NCBI GenBank assembly: GCA_001464035.1
Contig: LNEC01000007.1
Span: forward strand, 124,001-188,000
Direction of reading: 5' to 3'
DNA length: 64,000 bases
Source: Bradyrhizobiaceae bacterium Ga0074131
GTDB taxonomy: Bacteria > Pseudomonadota > Alphaproteobacteria > Rhizobiales > Xanthobacteraceae
The position numbers and the translations under genes are program-made. Below the pieces are notes generated by a model. It was not told the origin of the DNA and did not search any database. It worked only from the letters and a program-made list of their open reading frames with translations. Positions 25,804-35,524 of the stretch are shown one piece after another (positions within the stretch are counted from its first letter, which is position 1; the number at the start of each line of letters is the position of its first letter).

Positions 25804-26778
25804 CTATTCGCGGATGACGACCAGCCGGCCGTCTTCCAGGCCGGCAACCAGACCCGGACGTCCCCCGATACTGATTGGTCCGATATTCGTTGCGACACGA
25901 GCCGGCAGCGCAATCCGGGCGATATCGCGAACCCTTGGTACGAAGGCGATGAGGCGAAGCGATCGTCGGTCGAGACTCGGCACCGCCAGGTCGGAGTGGC
26001 CGTCGGCATCGAAATCCGCTGTCCAGTTCATGCCAAGCGCCTTCGACCCGATGAAATGATTGGAAACATCCGGCACCTCGGCGACCTTCTTCAGCTGTTG
26101 ATCTTGCCAGGACCACAGTTGCAGGAGACCGACGACGTGGGGTTGGCGCACGACGGCAATATCGGTGGTGCCATTGCCGTCGAAATCGGCAATACCAGCC
26201 GGATTCAACCACGCATTCGCGTGACCGATCGGCGGCGTCTCCGCCATTACTTTCATGGACTCCGCATTGATGATCGCCAGCGCCGAACCGCGATGAAGGT
26301 ACGACTTCACCACCACGATTCGATCGACACCATCCAGGGCCGCAATGCGTGGCAGGAGGTCTTCGAACACCGCGTTCGAGCCTGAAGCTACGGTGGCGAT
26401 CCGTCCATCGTTTCGCTCGACGACCACGCTCCCGGCTTCGATGGCATCGCCGAGAACACCATGGCGGTAGCGGTCGGTCGGGTGAGCAAGCCAGGCACGA
26501 GCGATCGCTCCGTCACTGCTTGCGACCCGTCCATCCGAAAGACCGCCCGGAGGCACGGCGGGAAAGCCCGGCGCTTGCGCAGGGATTAGCGCACCGGTCG
26601 CTGGGGCCATCCGGTACCAGTTCGGCCCGATCGCAATGTGCGTATCCGTGCCCCGGACCTCGATCGAGGTCACGGGGCCCGGCGCCGCCACCGTTTCGGA
26701 GCGCCATTCCGCGGCGGCCGGTCCGGCAAGGGCCAGCCACGAGACCAACGAGATCAGGAGCAATATCATCCCACCCAA
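25804..26778 (-). CDS. Exported FG-GAP/VCBS-repeat protein
   Basis: About 325 residues with a signal peptide ending in PAAAE. At least two FG-GAP-type calcium-loop repeats are visible: IADFDGNGTTDIAVV and TADFDADGHSDLAVP (D-x-D-x-N/D-G). The family forms beta-propellers on the cell surface or in the periplasm. GGAGG lies six bases before TTG 26778; ATG 26769 is the alternative but is 15 bases from the site. It sits just downstream of fixS in the same direction (about 100 bases), but nothing ties it to the oxidase. Function unknown. Confidence 0.8.
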   Translation of the reverse strand: MGGMILLLISLVSWLALAGPAAAEWRSETVAAPGPVTSIEVRGTDTHIAIGPNWYRMAPATGALIPAQAPGFPAVPPGGLSDGRVASSDGAIARAWLAHPTDRYRHGVLGDAIEAGSVVVERNDGRIATVASGSNAVFEDLLPRIAALDGVDRIVVVKSYLHRGSALAIINAESMKVMAETPPIGHANAWLNPAGIADFDGNGTTDIAVVRQPHVVGLLQLWSWQDQQLKKVAEVPDVSNHFIGSKALGMNWTADFDADGHSDLAVPSLDRRSLRLIAFVPRVRDIARIALPARVATNIGPISIGGRPGLVAGLEDGRLVVIRE

Positions 26779-26884
26779 CAATCACCTCCGGGCAGGATTG
26801 TCACTGAGTATGGCGAACACAATTGCGTTCGCTGCAAGTAGCGCGAAGATTTAGGGGAATGCGAAGCAGGAATAGCAGGACCTG

Positions 26885-27079
26885 CTATGCAGGTCGCACT
26901 GTCGAGGACTTCACCTCCACCGCCGGCGGCTCCCGCGCCGGCTCGTCATCGGCGATGGCGCGCCAGGCCGCGCCCTCGAGATCGTCGTACTGTCCGCTCT
27001 TCAGCGACCAGAGAAAACCGGCCAGGCCGAGCAGCCCGAGCGCCAGCGCCAGCGGCACGAGAAAGACGAGCACCTCCAT
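26885..27079 (-). CDS. fixS: cbb3 oxidase maturation protein FixS/CcoS
   Basis: 64 residues, mostly one membrane helix (EVLVFLVPLALALGLLGLAG) followed by FLWSLKSGQYDDLEGAAWRA, the CcoS signature W-x-x-x-x-GQ-[FY]-DD--G. It is needed to load copper and heme into the cbb3 oxidase. ATG 27079 shares one base with the fixI stop codon (TGATG), so translation is coupled. Last gene of fixGHIS. Confidence 0.93.
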   Translation of the reverse strand: MEVLVFLVPLALALGLLGLAGFLWSLKSGQYDDLEGAAWRAIADDEPAREPPAVEVKSSTVRPA

Positions 27080-29271
27080 CAGGACCTCCTGTCCGCGACG
27101 CGGCGGGCGCGCAGCGCATTGAGCATCACCAGGATGGAGGAGCCCGACATCGCCGCCGCGGCGATCAGGGGCGTCACCACCCCGCTGATGGCAATCGGGA
27201 CCGCCAGGAAATTGTAGACGATCGCGAGCCAGAGGTTTTGGCGCATCAGCAGCAGCGCCTTGCGCGAATAATCGATCGCCGCCACCACCGGGGCCAATGG
27301 CTTGCCGAGAAAGACCAGATCGGCGGTCGCCTGGCTCAGATGCGCGGCGCTGATCGGCGACATCGAGACATGCGCCGCCGCCAGCGACGGCGCGTCGTTC
27401 AGGCCGTCGCCGACCATCATCACCTTGCACCCCCCGCTTTTCAGTTCCTCGATACGCGCGATTTTGTCGGCCGGGGTGAGGCCCGCGCGCCAGTCTTCGA
27501 TTCCGAGAGCACGCGCCGCGGCGCGAACCGCGGGTTCGCGATCGCCCGAGAGAATCTCGACCCTGATGTTGCGCTGCTGCAGCGCTGCAATCACAGCCTG
27601 CGCATCCGGGCGCAGCCCCTGCCGGACGCAGAACACGTAGCTTTTTGCGCCATCGCTGAACGCCACGATCGAGGCCTCGGGATCGAGGTCCTGACGGTCG
27701 CTGGCCAGTTGCTCGGCCGCGCAGAACGACGGCCGTCCGAGCCGCAGCTCTTCGCCGTCCAGACAGGCGCGCACCCCCTGCCCGGGCTCTTCCACGGCGC
27801 CCGCCAGCGGCGCCTTCGCGTTCGAGGCCCGCGCCAAAGCGGCTGCGACCGGATGGTGGCTGGCCAGCGCCAGCTGACCGGCGAGCCGGAACACGTCCTC
27901 GGGAATGCCGGATGCGTTGACGACTTCCAGATCGGGCAGCGTCAGCGTCCCCGTCTTGTCGAAGATGATGTGATCGACCTCGGCGAGCCGCTCGATCGAA
28001 TCGCCGGAATTGAGCAGCACGCCGGCCCTGAACATCGCCCCGGACGCCACCGTCTGCACCGTCGGGATGGCAAGGCCGAGCGCGCAGGGACAGGTGATGA
28101 TGAGAACGGCGACCCCTGTCACGATGGCGTCGTGCCAGCTCGCGCCCGCCAGCACCCAGCCGAGAATCGTCAGCAGCGCGGTGGCATGCACCACCGGCGC
28201 GTAGAGCCGGGATGCCCGGTCGGCGAGGCGCACATAGCGGGAGCGGGCCTGAAGCGCGTTGTCGAGCAGCCGGGTGATCTCCGCCAGCAGCGTGCCTTCG
28301 GACGCTGCGGAGACGCGAACCCGCAAGGTACCCGTCAGGTTGAGCGAGCCGGCATAGACCGCGGTGCCCTGCCCGGCCGCGACGTGGCGGGTTTCGCCGG
28401 TAATAAGACTCTGGTCGATCTCGGATCGCCCCTCGATCACGGTGCCATCGACCGCGCAACGCTCGCCCGGCCGCAGCAGCACGATGTCGCCGGGGTCGAT
28501 CGCCGCTACCGGCACGACGGAGATCTCGTCGGGCCCGACAAATTTGGAGGCGGTCTCGGCCTTCAGCGCGGCAAGGTTCCCGGCCACCGCCCGGGTCCGC
28601 CGCCGCATGCTCTGGTCGAGATAGCGCCCGACCAGCAGGAAGGTCAGCAACATGATCGCCGCGTCGAAATAGGCATGTTCGGCGTGGTTGATGGTTTCCA
28701 CCAGCGACATGCCGAGCGCGAGGATGACGCCGATCGAGATCGGTACGTCCATGTTGACGTTGCGCGTGGTCAGCGCGCGCCAGGCCGAGCGGAAGAACGG
28801 CTGGCCGGCATAGGCCGCGGCCGGCAGCGCGATCAGCGCCGACAGCCAGTGAAAGAAATCGCGCTGTTCGGGGATCATGTCGCTGATGTTGCCGGACCAC
28901 ACCGGAATCGAAAGCATCATCACGTTCATGGTGGCGAACGCCGCGACACCGAGACAGCGCAGCAGAAAGCGCGATTGTTCTGCCTCGGCGGCTTCCGCGT
29001 CAGCGGTTTCGAATGGATAGGCCTTGTACCCGAGTTCGGCGAGGCGGTCGATGAAGCGGGCGGGATCGAGCGCGCCCCGCTTCCATTCCAGCGCCACGCG
29101 GCGGTCGGTCAGGTTGACCCGCGCCAACGTGACATCGGGTATCGCCGAAAGCCCGCGCTCGATTTTCGACATGCATCCGGCGCAACTGACGCCCTCGACC
29201 GCCAGATCGATATGCGAAAGGCCGGCGCCCGCGTCCCTGACGTAGTGCGAAAAATCCCGTGTCGCCTGCAT
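27079..29271 (-). CDS. fixI: Copper-transporting P1B-ATPase FixI/CcoI
   Basis: 730 residues. N-terminal heavy-metal domain with C30xxC33 (GVSCAGC), transmembrane metal site CPC at 394-396, TGET at 291-294, phosphorylated D438 in DKTGTLT, and GDGLNDAPSL at 621-630. A FixI-type (CopA2) pump that exports Cu(I) to the periplasm for assembly of the cbb3 oxidase. Stop overlaps the fixS start. Lies 29 bases after fixH in the fixGHIS operon. Confidence 0.96.
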   Translation of the reverse strand: MQATRDFSHYVRDAGAGLSHIDLAVEGVSCAGCMSKIERGLSAIPDVTLARVNLTDRRVALEWKRGALDPARFIDRLAELGYKAYPFETADAEAAEAEQSRFLLRCLGVAAFATMNVMMLSIPVWSGNISDMIPEQRDFFHWLSALIALPAAAYAGQPFFRSAWRALTTRNVNMDVPISIGVILALGMSLVETINHAEHAYFDAAIMLLTFLLVGRYLDQSMRRRTRAVAGNLAALKAETASKFVGPDEISVVPVAAIDPGDIVLLRPGERCAVDGTVIEGRSEIDQSLITGETRHVAAGQGTAVYAGSLNLTGTLRVRVSAASEGTLLAEITRLLDNALQARSRYVRLADRASRLYAPVVHATALLTILGWVLAGASWHDAIVTGVAVLIITCPCALGLAIPTVQTVASGAMFRAGVLLNSGDSIERLAEVDHIIFDKTGTLTLPDLEVVNASGIPEDVFRLAGQLALASHHPVAAALARASNAKAPLAGAVEEPGQGVRACLDGEELRLGRPSFCAAEQLASDRQDLDPEASIVAFSDGAKSYVFCVRQGLRPDAQAVIAALQQRNIRVEILSGDREPAVRAAARALGIEDWRAGLTPADKIARIEELKSGGCKVMMVGDGLNDAPSLAAAHVSMSPISAAHLSQATADLVFLGKPLAPVVAAIDYSRKALLLMRQNLWLAIVYNFLAVPIAISGVVTPLIAAAAMSGSSILVMLNALRARRVADRRS

Positions 29272-29300
29272 GATGCGGCCTCTCCGTCAAAACCAACGAT

Positions 29301-29801
29301 TCAATTCAGCAACACACGGTTCTTCGACAGGAACATCCGCCGTCCCGCCGCGACACCCTCGATCACCAGGTCCCATTGCCCGGGGGCGACCAGCGGCGCG
29401 CTGCCGCGATAGATGCCGATTCCCATCTCCGCCAGTTCCACCGGCTGATCCGCGCGCCGGTCGGTCGGACGTTCGAGGCGGCCCTGAAACTTCAGGCCGG
29501 ACATCGGCTGGCCGTTACTGTCCCTGGCCTCGACTTGCAGCGTCGCGCCGCCGTCCGCACCGCGCCGGATCCGGGCGTCGACCTTCCAGTTGCGCGCGTT
29601 CTGGTCATGGGCGGCCACGATCTCCTTCTCGTAGGCGAGGCTCGCGGTGTAGGCGCTGTCGACCTCGGTGCCGGGCAGCGTCTGGATTGCAAACTTCATC
29701 ATGATCAGGTTGACCCCGATCACGACGCCGAAGAAGGCGACCAGCATGGCGAGTACCTTGCCACCGGTCAGCGGTTTGGGCGAAACGGGCGGTCTGCTCA
29801 T
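29301..29801 (-). CDS. fixH: cbb3 oxidase assembly protein FixH/CcoH
   Basis: 166 residues with one N-terminal membrane anchor (VLAMLVAFFGVVIGVNLIMM) and a periplasmic Ig-like domain (ASLAYEKEIVAAHDQNARNW; LKFQGRLERPTDRRADQPVE). CcoH stabilises assembly intermediates of the cbb3 oxidase. Located between fixG (16-base gap) and fixI, as in other rhizobia. Confidence 0.93.
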   Translation of the reverse strand: MSRPPVSPKPLTGGKVLAMLVAFFGVVIGVNLIMMKFAIQTLPGTEVDSAYTASLAYEKEIVAAHDQNARNWKVDARIRRGADGGATLQVEARDSNGQPMSGLKFQGRLERPTDRRADQPVELAEMGIGIYRGSAPLVAPGQWDLVIEGVAAGRRMFLSKNRVLLN

Positions 29802-29817
29802 GCGGGTTCCTGTACGC

Positions 29818-31278
29818 TCATGGAGAGACGAAGTTGTCGGTCGCCGACGCGACCTCGCCGAGGCCGATATCGGTGACGCGGAATCGCACCGGGATCGATT
29901 TCTGCGGGTTGCTCTCCCCGGGAGCGGTGACCAGAAGCCGGAGTTCGGTGGTCTGGTCCCGTCCGAGCACGATCATGGGACGGTCCGGCGTGACGGAATC
30001 GGCGCCGACGACATGAACGGTCGCGTTGACCGGCCCGTCGATGTCGATCGCGATGACGCGATCGAAGCCGCGCTTGTTCAGCAGGCGGACGGTGTAGGCG
30101 TTGCGAATCGATCCGTCGCTCAGTTTCACCGCGACCGGATTGCGGTCATGCAATACGTTGATGTCGAGCAGTGACCGCGTCATCAGCGCGTACAGCATGA
30201 TCGCGCCGACCGCGGCGATCAGGACGGTGTAGACGATGGTGCGCGGCCTCACGATGCGGTAGATCGGCGGCTTGCCGGCCTGACGCCGCTGGATGTTAAT
30301 GTCGTTGTCGTAGCCGATCAGGCGCGGCTCCCGGCCGATTTTCGCCATCACGGTATCGCAGGCATCGATGCAGAGGCCGCATTGGATGCAACCGAGCTGC
30401 GAACCGTCGCGGATGTCGATGCCGGTCGGGCAGACCGCGACGCATTGATAGCAATCGATGCAGTCGCCGGCGGTTACGCCGGACGCCCGCAATTCGTTTG
30501 CCTTCTTCAGCGAGGTGCGCTTCTCGCCACGGTCGTATTTGTAGGTGACGTTGAGCGCCCATTCGTCGGTCAGTGCCGCCTGGATCCGCGGCCATGGGCA
30601 CATGTAGACGCAGACCTGCTCGCGCATGAAGCCGGCCAGCAGGTAGGTCGTCGCGGTCAGGATCGCGATCCAGATATAGGCCAGCATCGGCGCCTGGAAG
30701 GTGACGAGCTGTTTCACCAGCGTGGGCGCATCGTTGAAATACAAAACCCAGGCGCCGCCGGTCCACCAGGCGATCATCAGCCAGATCGAGTGCTTTAGGA
30801 CGATTTCGGCAAAGCGCTGCAGCTTCCTGGTGCCGCGCGCAGCATCCTTGCGCATGCGCTCGCGGCGATCGCCCTCGACCCAGCGTTCGACAGCGTAGAA
30901 CAGGTCCGTCCACACCGTTTGCGGGCAGAGATAGCCGCACCAGATGCGGCCTCCCACCGAATTCATCAGGAACAGGGTCAGGGCGGCGACGATCAGCAGG
31001 CCGGTAAAGTAGTAGACCTCCTGCGGCCACAATTCGATGAAGAAGAAATAGAAGCGGCTGTTGGGCAGATCGACCAGCACGGCCTGGTCCGGTGCGCCCA
31101 CCCCGCGGTTCCAGCGCACGAACGGCAGCAGATAGTAGACCCCGAGGCAGACCGCCATCAGGCCCCATTTGATGCGGCGGAACGTGCCCTGGACGCTCTG
31201 CGGATAGACTTTCTTCTGGGCCACGTAAAGCGGCCCATCGTCGTCGAATTGCAGCTCGATCGGTGCGGATTTGGTCAT
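29818..31278 (-). CDS. fixG: cbb3 oxidase accessory ferredoxin-like protein FixG/CcoG
   Basis: 486 residues from ATG 31278 (a TTG at 31320 would add 14 unsupported residues). About five membrane helices carry CGYLCP (114-119) and CVYMCP motifs. Two [4Fe-4S] clusters follow: C273, C276, C279, C283 and C297, C300, C303, C307. A C-terminal periplasmic Ig-like domain completes the protein. CcoG is a cupric reductase helping copper insertion into the oxidase. A FixK-type box is centred 63 bases before the ATG, so low-O2 induction is expected. First gene of fixGHIS. Confidence 0.95.
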   Translation of the reverse strand: MTKSAPIELQFDDDGPLYVAQKKVYPQSVQGTFRRIKWGLMAVCLGVYYLLPFVRWNRGVGAPDQAVLVDLPNSRFYFFFIELWPQEVYYFTGLLIVAALTLFLMNSVGGRIWCGYLCPQTVWTDLFYAVERWVEGDRRERMRKDAARGTRKLQRFAEIVLKHSIWLMIAWWTGGAWVLYFNDAPTLVKQLVTFQAPMLAYIWIAILTATTYLLAGFMREQVCVYMCPWPRIQAALTDEWALNVTYKYDRGEKRTSLKKANELRASGVTAGDCIDCYQCVAVCPTGIDIRDGSQLGCIQCGLCIDACDTVMAKIGREPRLIGYDNDINIQRRQAGKPPIYRIVRPRTIVYTVLIAAVGAIMLYALMTRSLLDINVLHDRNPVAVKLSDGSIRNAYTVRLLNKRGFDRVIAIDIDGPVNATVHVVGADSVTPDRPMIVLGRDQTTELRLLVTAPGESNPQKSIPVRFRVTDIGLGEVASATDNFVSP

Positions 31279-31334
31279 CGGAGGGATTGATCTCGCATTC
31301 GCGGTCGAACCTAGGCTCAACTCCGCAAGCGTAG

Positions 31335-31348
31335 TTGATCCACCTCAA
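31335..31348 (-). promoter_or_regulatory. FixK/FNR-type box before fixG
   Basis: TTGATCCACCTCAA on the plus strand: nine of ten bases of the TTGAT-N4-ATCAA consensus. Its centre is 63.5 bases from the fixG ATG, almost the same as for fixN, so a class II FixK promoter with a ~20-base leader is predicted. Confidence 0.8.
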
Positions 31349-31381
31349 ACAGACCCCGGGTTCCCGCGTCCGTTCCGCGGC

Positions 31382-32254
31382 TTACTTGCCTCCGCCGAGC
31401 GAATGGACATAGACCGCCAGCGCCTTGAGGGTGGCGGGGTCGAGACGCTCCACCCATGCGGGCATCACGCCGGCACGGCCGTTGCTGACGGTTTCGATCA
31501 GGGTGGCTTCGTCGGAACCGTAGAGCCAGATCTTGTCCGTGAGGTCGGGCGCGCCGAGTTCCTGATTACCCTTGCCGGCGTCGCCGTGACACGACGCGCA
31601 ATTGTCGGCGAAGATCTTGGCGCCCTCGGCGGCGTTGAACCCCTTGCCGGTGGGCAGGCCCGCCAGCGACCGGACGTGATTGGCGACGGTGACGATCTGA
31701 TCCTTCTTCAGGACGCCTTCCTTGCCGAACGCCAGCATGGCGCTTTCATGGCTTTTCGCATGCCCCGAGCGCACGCCGAACTGGATCGTCTGCAGGATCT
31801 GGTCGAGCGAGCCGCCCCACAGCCATTCGTCATCGTTGAGGTTGGGATAGCCCTTGGCGCCGGCGCCGCCGCTGCCGTGGCACGGCGCGCAATTGTCGCC
31901 GAACACGGTCTTGCCACGGGCGCGCGCCAGCGCCAGCAGCGCCGGATCCCTCTCGATTTCCGCCAGTGGTGCGGCCCCGAGCTTCACCATCTTGTCGCCG
32001 CGTAGCTTTTCCAGATTGGCGAGTTCGACGGCGACGTCGGCGCGGGTCGAGTACCCGAACAGGCCGGTCGTGTGGGTCGTCAGCAGCGGCCATGACGGAT
32101 ATACGATCCAGTATCCGACCGCCCACACGATGGTGATGTAGAAGGTGATGACCCACCAGCGCGGCAGCGGGGTGTTCAGTTCCTTGATGCCGTCCCACTG
32201 GTGACCCGTGGTCGTGGTACCGGTGACCTGATCGATCTCGTGGTGCTCAGCCAT
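31382..32254 (-). CDS. fixP: cbb3 oxidase diheme cytochrome c subunit FixP/CcoP
   Basis: 290 residues. One membrane anchor at ~33-57 (WWVITFYITIVWAVGYWIVY) followed by two cytochrome c domains with heme sites CAPCH at 122-126 and CASCH at 219-223. Passes electrons from the bc1 complex via soluble cytochromes to FixO. It is the last gene of fixNOQP, six bases after fixQ. Confidence 0.96.
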   Translation of the reverse strand: MAEHHEIDQVTGTTTTGHQWDGIKELNTPLPRWWVITFYITIVWAVGYWIVYPSWPLLTTHTTGLFGYSTRADVAVELANLEKLRGDKMVKLGAAPLAEIERDPALLALARARGKTVFGDNCAPCHGSGGAGAKGYPNLNDDEWLWGGSLDQILQTIQFGVRSGHAKSHESAMLAFGKEGVLKKDQIVTVANHVRSLAGLPTGKGFNAAEGAKIFADNCASCHGDAGKGNQELGAPDLTDKIWLYGSDEATLIETVSNGRAGVMPAWVERLDPATLKALAVYVHSLGGGK

Positions 32255-32260
32255 GATTCC

Positions 32261-32425
32261 TCATTCCTCCCGCAACGGCATTCTCGACGCCTCGTCGAAC
32301 GTCGCCTGGTTGCGGGGCCAAAGGGCGTAAGCCACGATGGCGAGAAATATTCCGACGAAGATCGGCGTCCAGAAACTCGTGACGAAATCCGAGGTGATAT
32401 TCTGGACCGTTAGGACTGCTTTCAT
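32261..32425 (-). CDS. fixQ: cbb3 oxidase small subunit FixQ/CcoQ
   Basis: 54 residues starting MKAVLTVQNITSDFVTSFW, one membrane helix (PIFVGIFLAIVAYALWP) and a short charged tail (RNQATFDEASRMPLREE). CcoQ stabilises the oxidase under oxygen. It sits in the expected place between fixO (13-base gap) and fixP. Confidence 0.93.
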   Translation of the reverse strand: MKAVLTVQNITSDFVTSFWTPIFVGIFLAIVAYALWPRNQATFDEASRMPLREE

Positions 32426-32438
32426 CGTATGCGCCTTC

Positions 32439-33173
32439 TCAGCGGAGATTTGCTTTTTCGTTGTAGAGCTTAAAATCGACCAGCGTGCCGAGCATCTGCA
32501 GGTAGGCGACCAGCGCATCCATCTCGGTCGGAAGGCCGGCTTTGCCGTCGAAGTTGCGCGCCACCGCCTTCGGATAGCGTTTCGTAAAGGCCTCCACCCC
32601 GGCATTGTCCGGATCGGCCTGCGCCTTCAGATCAGCGACGGCGTTGGCGATCTGGTCGTCCGAATAGGGCACGCCGACGGTACGGCTGGTGCGCAGATGG
32701 TTCGCCATCCCCGCGAGGTCAACTTCGGTGCGGGCCAGGAACGGGTATCCCGGCATCACCGACTGCGGAACGATGGCACGCGGATTGACCAGATGCGTGA
32801 CGTGCCATTCGTCGGAATACTTGGCGCCGACCCGCGCCAGATCGGGCCCGGTCCGCTTCGATCCCCACTGGAACGGGTGGTCGTACATGCTTTCGGCGGC
32901 GAGCGAGAAATGCCCGTATCGTTCGACCTCGTCGCGCAGCGGGCGGATCATCTGCGAGTGGCAGAGATAGCAGCCCTCGCGGACATAGATGTTGCGGCCG
33001 GTCAGCTCCAGCGGCGTATATGGCCTCATGCCGTCGACCGCCTCGATGGTGCTCTTGAGGTAGAACAATGGGGTAATCTCGACCAGACCGCCAATCGAGA
33101 TGACCAAGAGAATTCCAGCGATCAGGACGATCGAGTTCTTCTCGAAAATTTGATGCCGTTTCCAGAAAGACAT
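32439..33173 (-). CDS. fixO: cbb3 oxidase monoheme cytochrome c subunit FixO/CcoO
   Basis: 244 residues from ATG 33173, with GAGGAG upstream. One membrane helix ([20 protein letters not shown]) and a single c-type heme site CYLCH at 68-72, with the CcoO signature [16 protein letters not shown]. Axial methionine is likely in SVMPGYP. Eleven bases downstream of fixN. Confidence 0.96.
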   Translation of the reverse strand: MSFWKRHQIFEKNSIVLIAGILLVISIGGLVEITPLFYLKSTIEAVDGMRPYTPLELTGRNIYVREGCYLCHSQMIRPLRDEVERYGHFSLAAESMYDHPFQWGSKRTGPDLARVGAKYSDEWHVTHLVNPRAIVPQSVMPGYPFLARTEVDLAGMANHLRTSRTVGVPYSDDQIANAVADLKAQADPDNAGVEAFTKRYPKAVARNFDGKAGLPTEMDALVAYLQMLGTLVDFKLYNEKANLR

Positions 33174-33184
33174 TTGATCGCTCC

Positions 33185-34834
33185 TCATTCCGCCGGCTGA
33201 AGAGCGACAGGCGACGGCACTTCCGCCTCGCTGGCGCGCACGGTCATCCAGAGATTGTAGGCCATGATCAGCGCGCCGATCAGGAACAGCGCCCCGCCCG
33301 CAGCGCGGATGATGTAGAATGGATGCATTGCCTCGACGGATTCGATGAAGGAATATTCGAGGAAACCGAGCGAGGTGTAGGCGCGCCACATCAGGCCCTG
33401 CAGGATCCCGGACACCCACATCGCGGAGATGTAGAGGACGATCCCCAAGGTCGCGATCCAGAAGTGCCAGTTGACGAGCTTGAGGCTGTAAAGCCCCTTG
33501 CGGTCCCACAACCAGGGGACCAGGCAATAGAGCGCGCCGAACGAGACGAATCCGACCCAGCCGAGCGCGCCGGCATGAACGTGGCCGATGGTCCAGTCGG
33601 TGTAGTGGCTGAGCGAATTCACCACCTTGATCGACATCAGCGGGCCTTCGAAGGTGGCCATGCCATAAAACGCCACCGACACCACCAGCATGCGCAATAC
33701 CGGATCGGTGCGAAGCTTGTCCCACGCGCCCGACAGTGTCATCAGCCCGTTGATCATGCCGCCCCAGGACGGCATCCACAGCATGATGGAGAAAGTCATG
33801 CCCAGCGTCTGCGCCCAGTCCGGCAACGCCGTGTAGTGCAGATGATGCGGGCCGGCCCAGATATAGAGAAAGATGATCGCCCAGAAATGAATGATCGACA
33901 GCCGGTACGAATAGATCGGCCGCTCGGCGCGCTTCGGAATGAAGTAGTACATGATGGCGAGGAAGCCCGTGGTCAGGAAGAAGCCGACCGCGTTGTGTCC
34001 GTACCACCACTGGAACATCGCGTCCTGCACGCCGCCCCAGGCGATGTACGACTTGGACCCGAACACCGACACCGGCAAAGCGGGATTATTGCCGAGATGC
34101 AGCACGGCGATGGTGACGATGAAGGACAGATAGAACCAGTTGGCGACGAAGATGTGCGGTTCCTTGCGCTTCACCAGCGTCATCAGGAACACCAGCAGAT
34201 AAATGACCCAGACGATCGTCAGCCAGAAATCGGCATACCATTCCGGCTCGGCATATTCCTTCGACTGCGTCACGCCGAGCAGATAGCCGGTGCCCGCGAT
34301 CACGATGAAGAAGTTGTAGCCGAGCACGACGAACCACGGCGCAAGCTCGCCGGCGAGGCGGGCCCGGCAGGTCTTCTGCACCACATAGAACGAGGTCGCG
34401 ATCAGCACGTTGCCGCCGAACGCGAAGATCACGGCCGACGTATGCAGCGGCCGCAACCGGCCGAAGCTGGTCCACGGCAGATCGAAGTTGAGCGCGGGCC
34501 ACGCCAGCTGGCAGGCAATCAGCAGCCCGACGATGAACCCGGCGATGCCCCAGAACATCGACATCACGGCAGCGAACTTGATCGGGCCCATATTGTAGTT
34601 GGGCCGGCCGTTGATTTCCTGCGGCGGCAGAGACGCCGGGCGGTCGAAATACCGGTTCAGAATCATGAAAACCGCCGCGAGACTGGCGGCGGCGCCGAGC
34701 GAGGCATGAAATGCGAAGGCAGTATCGAGCGCTTTCGCAGCTGCTACCATGCACAGGAAGGCGCTCGCTGCGAACAGCAGCGTCAAGCCACTTTCACCGA
34801 TGGTCATGGTCTTGGCGTCAAGGGCCTGGCTCAT
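33185..34834 (-). CDS. fixN: cbb3 oxidase catalytic subunit FixN/CcoN
   Basis: 549 residues from ATG 34834, with 12 or more membrane helices. It carries the low-spin heme b, high-spin heme b3 and Cu[12 protein letters not shown] supplies a CuB ligand, [14 protein letters not shown] the paired histidines, and [12 protein letters not shown] a C-terminal heme-ligand helix. It reduces O2 to water at nanomolar O2, supporting respiration in nodules or microaerobic soil. A perfect FixK box is centred 62.5 bases upstream. First gene of fixNOQP, divergent from fixL beyond the CBS/USP pair. Confidence 0.97.
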   Translation of the reverse strand: MSQALDAKTMTIGESGLTLLFAASAFLCMVAAAKALDTAFAFHASLGAAASLAAVFMILNRYFDRPASLPPQEINGRPNYNMGPIKFAAVMSMFWGIAGFIVGLLIACQLAWPALNFDLPWTSFGRLRPLHTSAVIFAFGGNVLIATSFYVVQKTCRARLAGELAPWFVVLGYNFFIVIAGTGYLLGVTQSKEYAEPEWYADFWLTIVWVIYLLVFLMTLVKRKEPHIFVANWFYLSFIVTIAVLHLGNNPALPVSVFGSKSYIAWGGVQDAMFQWWYGHNAVGFFLTTGFLAIMYYFIPKRAERPIYSYRLSIIHFWAIIFLYIWAGPHHLHYTALPDWAQTLGMTFSIMLWMPSWGGMINGLMTLSGAWDKLRTDPVLRMLVVSVAFYGMATFEGPLMSIKVVNSLSHYTDWTIGHVHAGALGWVGFVSFGALYCLVPWLWDRKGLYSLKLVNWHFWIATLGIVLYISAMWVSGILQGLMWRAYTSLGFLEYSFIESVEAMHPFYIIRAAGGALFLIGALIMAYNLWMTVRASEAEVPSPVALQPAE

Positions 34835-34889
34835 ATGGAATCTCTCGTGAGGACACGAACCCAACAACCACAACCCGGCGCGGCGCGAT

Positions 34890-34903
34890 TTGATCGAGAT
34901 CAA
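34890..34903 (-). promoter_or_regulatory. Perfect FixK/FNR-type box before fixN
   Basis: TTGATCGAGATCAA matches TTGAT-N4-ATCAA at all ten positions and is an extended TTGATC/GATCAA palindrome. Centre 62.5 bases before the fixN ATG. Expected to bind FixK (and possibly FNR) and drive fixNOQP under low oxygen. Confidence 0.92.
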
Positions 34904-35049
34904 CCCCGTTCGGTCAGCGCAGTTGCCGTCAGCACGAACGGCCGCGCGCGGCAGCGGTTCATCGAAAAATCAAGACCCACGGTGGGCATTGCCTCATCAT
35001 TAGGCAGCCCGGGGGAAGCGCGGAGGCTGCGCTTGCAGACCTGGCGCGA

Positions 35050-35484
35050 TCAGCCGGCGTCGCGCCCGACACAGGCCTCGAGCGCGCTGAGGATATCCTC
35101 GCGTGCGATGATGCCCGCCAATCGATGGCCGCCGTCGATCACGGGAACGCTGCGAAAACGATGTTCGACCATCAGCTGCAGCACCCGCGTCAGCCGGGTG
35201 TCGGAACGAACGTAGATGAACTCCGAGGTCATGACGTCGGCGACGGTTCGTTTCATCAGATCATCGTAGCGCGGAACCATCTGATTGGGCGTAAAGGCAA
35301 AGCACCGCAGAAGGTCGAACTTGGTGACGAGGCCGACGACCTGTCCATCGTCCTCGACCGGGTAGGCGTTGAAGTCGTCACGCTCGAACATCTCGCCCAG
35401 TTCGCGCATGGTGAGCCCGCGTGTCACTGTCTTGACGGTGCGCGTCATGTGGCCGGCGACGGTTTGCTCGAGAAACTGGTACAC
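35050..35484 (-). CDS. Tandem CBS-domain protein
   Basis: 144 residues from a GTG at 35484. Two CBS domains: ~residues 12-62 (GHMTRTVKTVTRGLTMRELG ... YPVEDDGQVVGLVTKFDLL) and ~80-137 (VADVMTSEFIYVRSDTRLTR ... VPVIDGGHRLAGIIAREDI). CBS pairs bind adenosine nucleotides and regulate partner proteins; no catalytic domain is attached. It follows the USP gene by 40 bases in the same direction, so an energy-sensing stress pair is likely. Lies between fixN and fixL. Confidence 0.9.
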   Translation of the reverse strand: MYQFLEQTVAGHMTRTVKTVTRGLTMRELGEMFERDDFNAYPVEDDGQVVGLVTKFDLLRCFAFTPNQMVPRYDDLMKRTVADVMTSEFIYVRSDTRLTRVLQLMVEHRFRSVPVIDGGHRLAGIIAREDILSALEACVGRDAG

Positions 35485-35524
35485 GGCGCGATCCTGTCAA
35501 TTCTCGTTGTTGCGGTAACGCCGG

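Noticed and set aside
26887..29412. 841-codon open frame on the plus strand
   Set aside because: It is antisense to fixI and fixH, which have complete functional motifs; the protein is Arg/His/Gln-rich without any domain. High GC keeps this frame open.
33323..35215. 630-codon open frame on the plus strand
   Set aside because: Antisense to fixN and crossing its FixK box; no domain recognisable.
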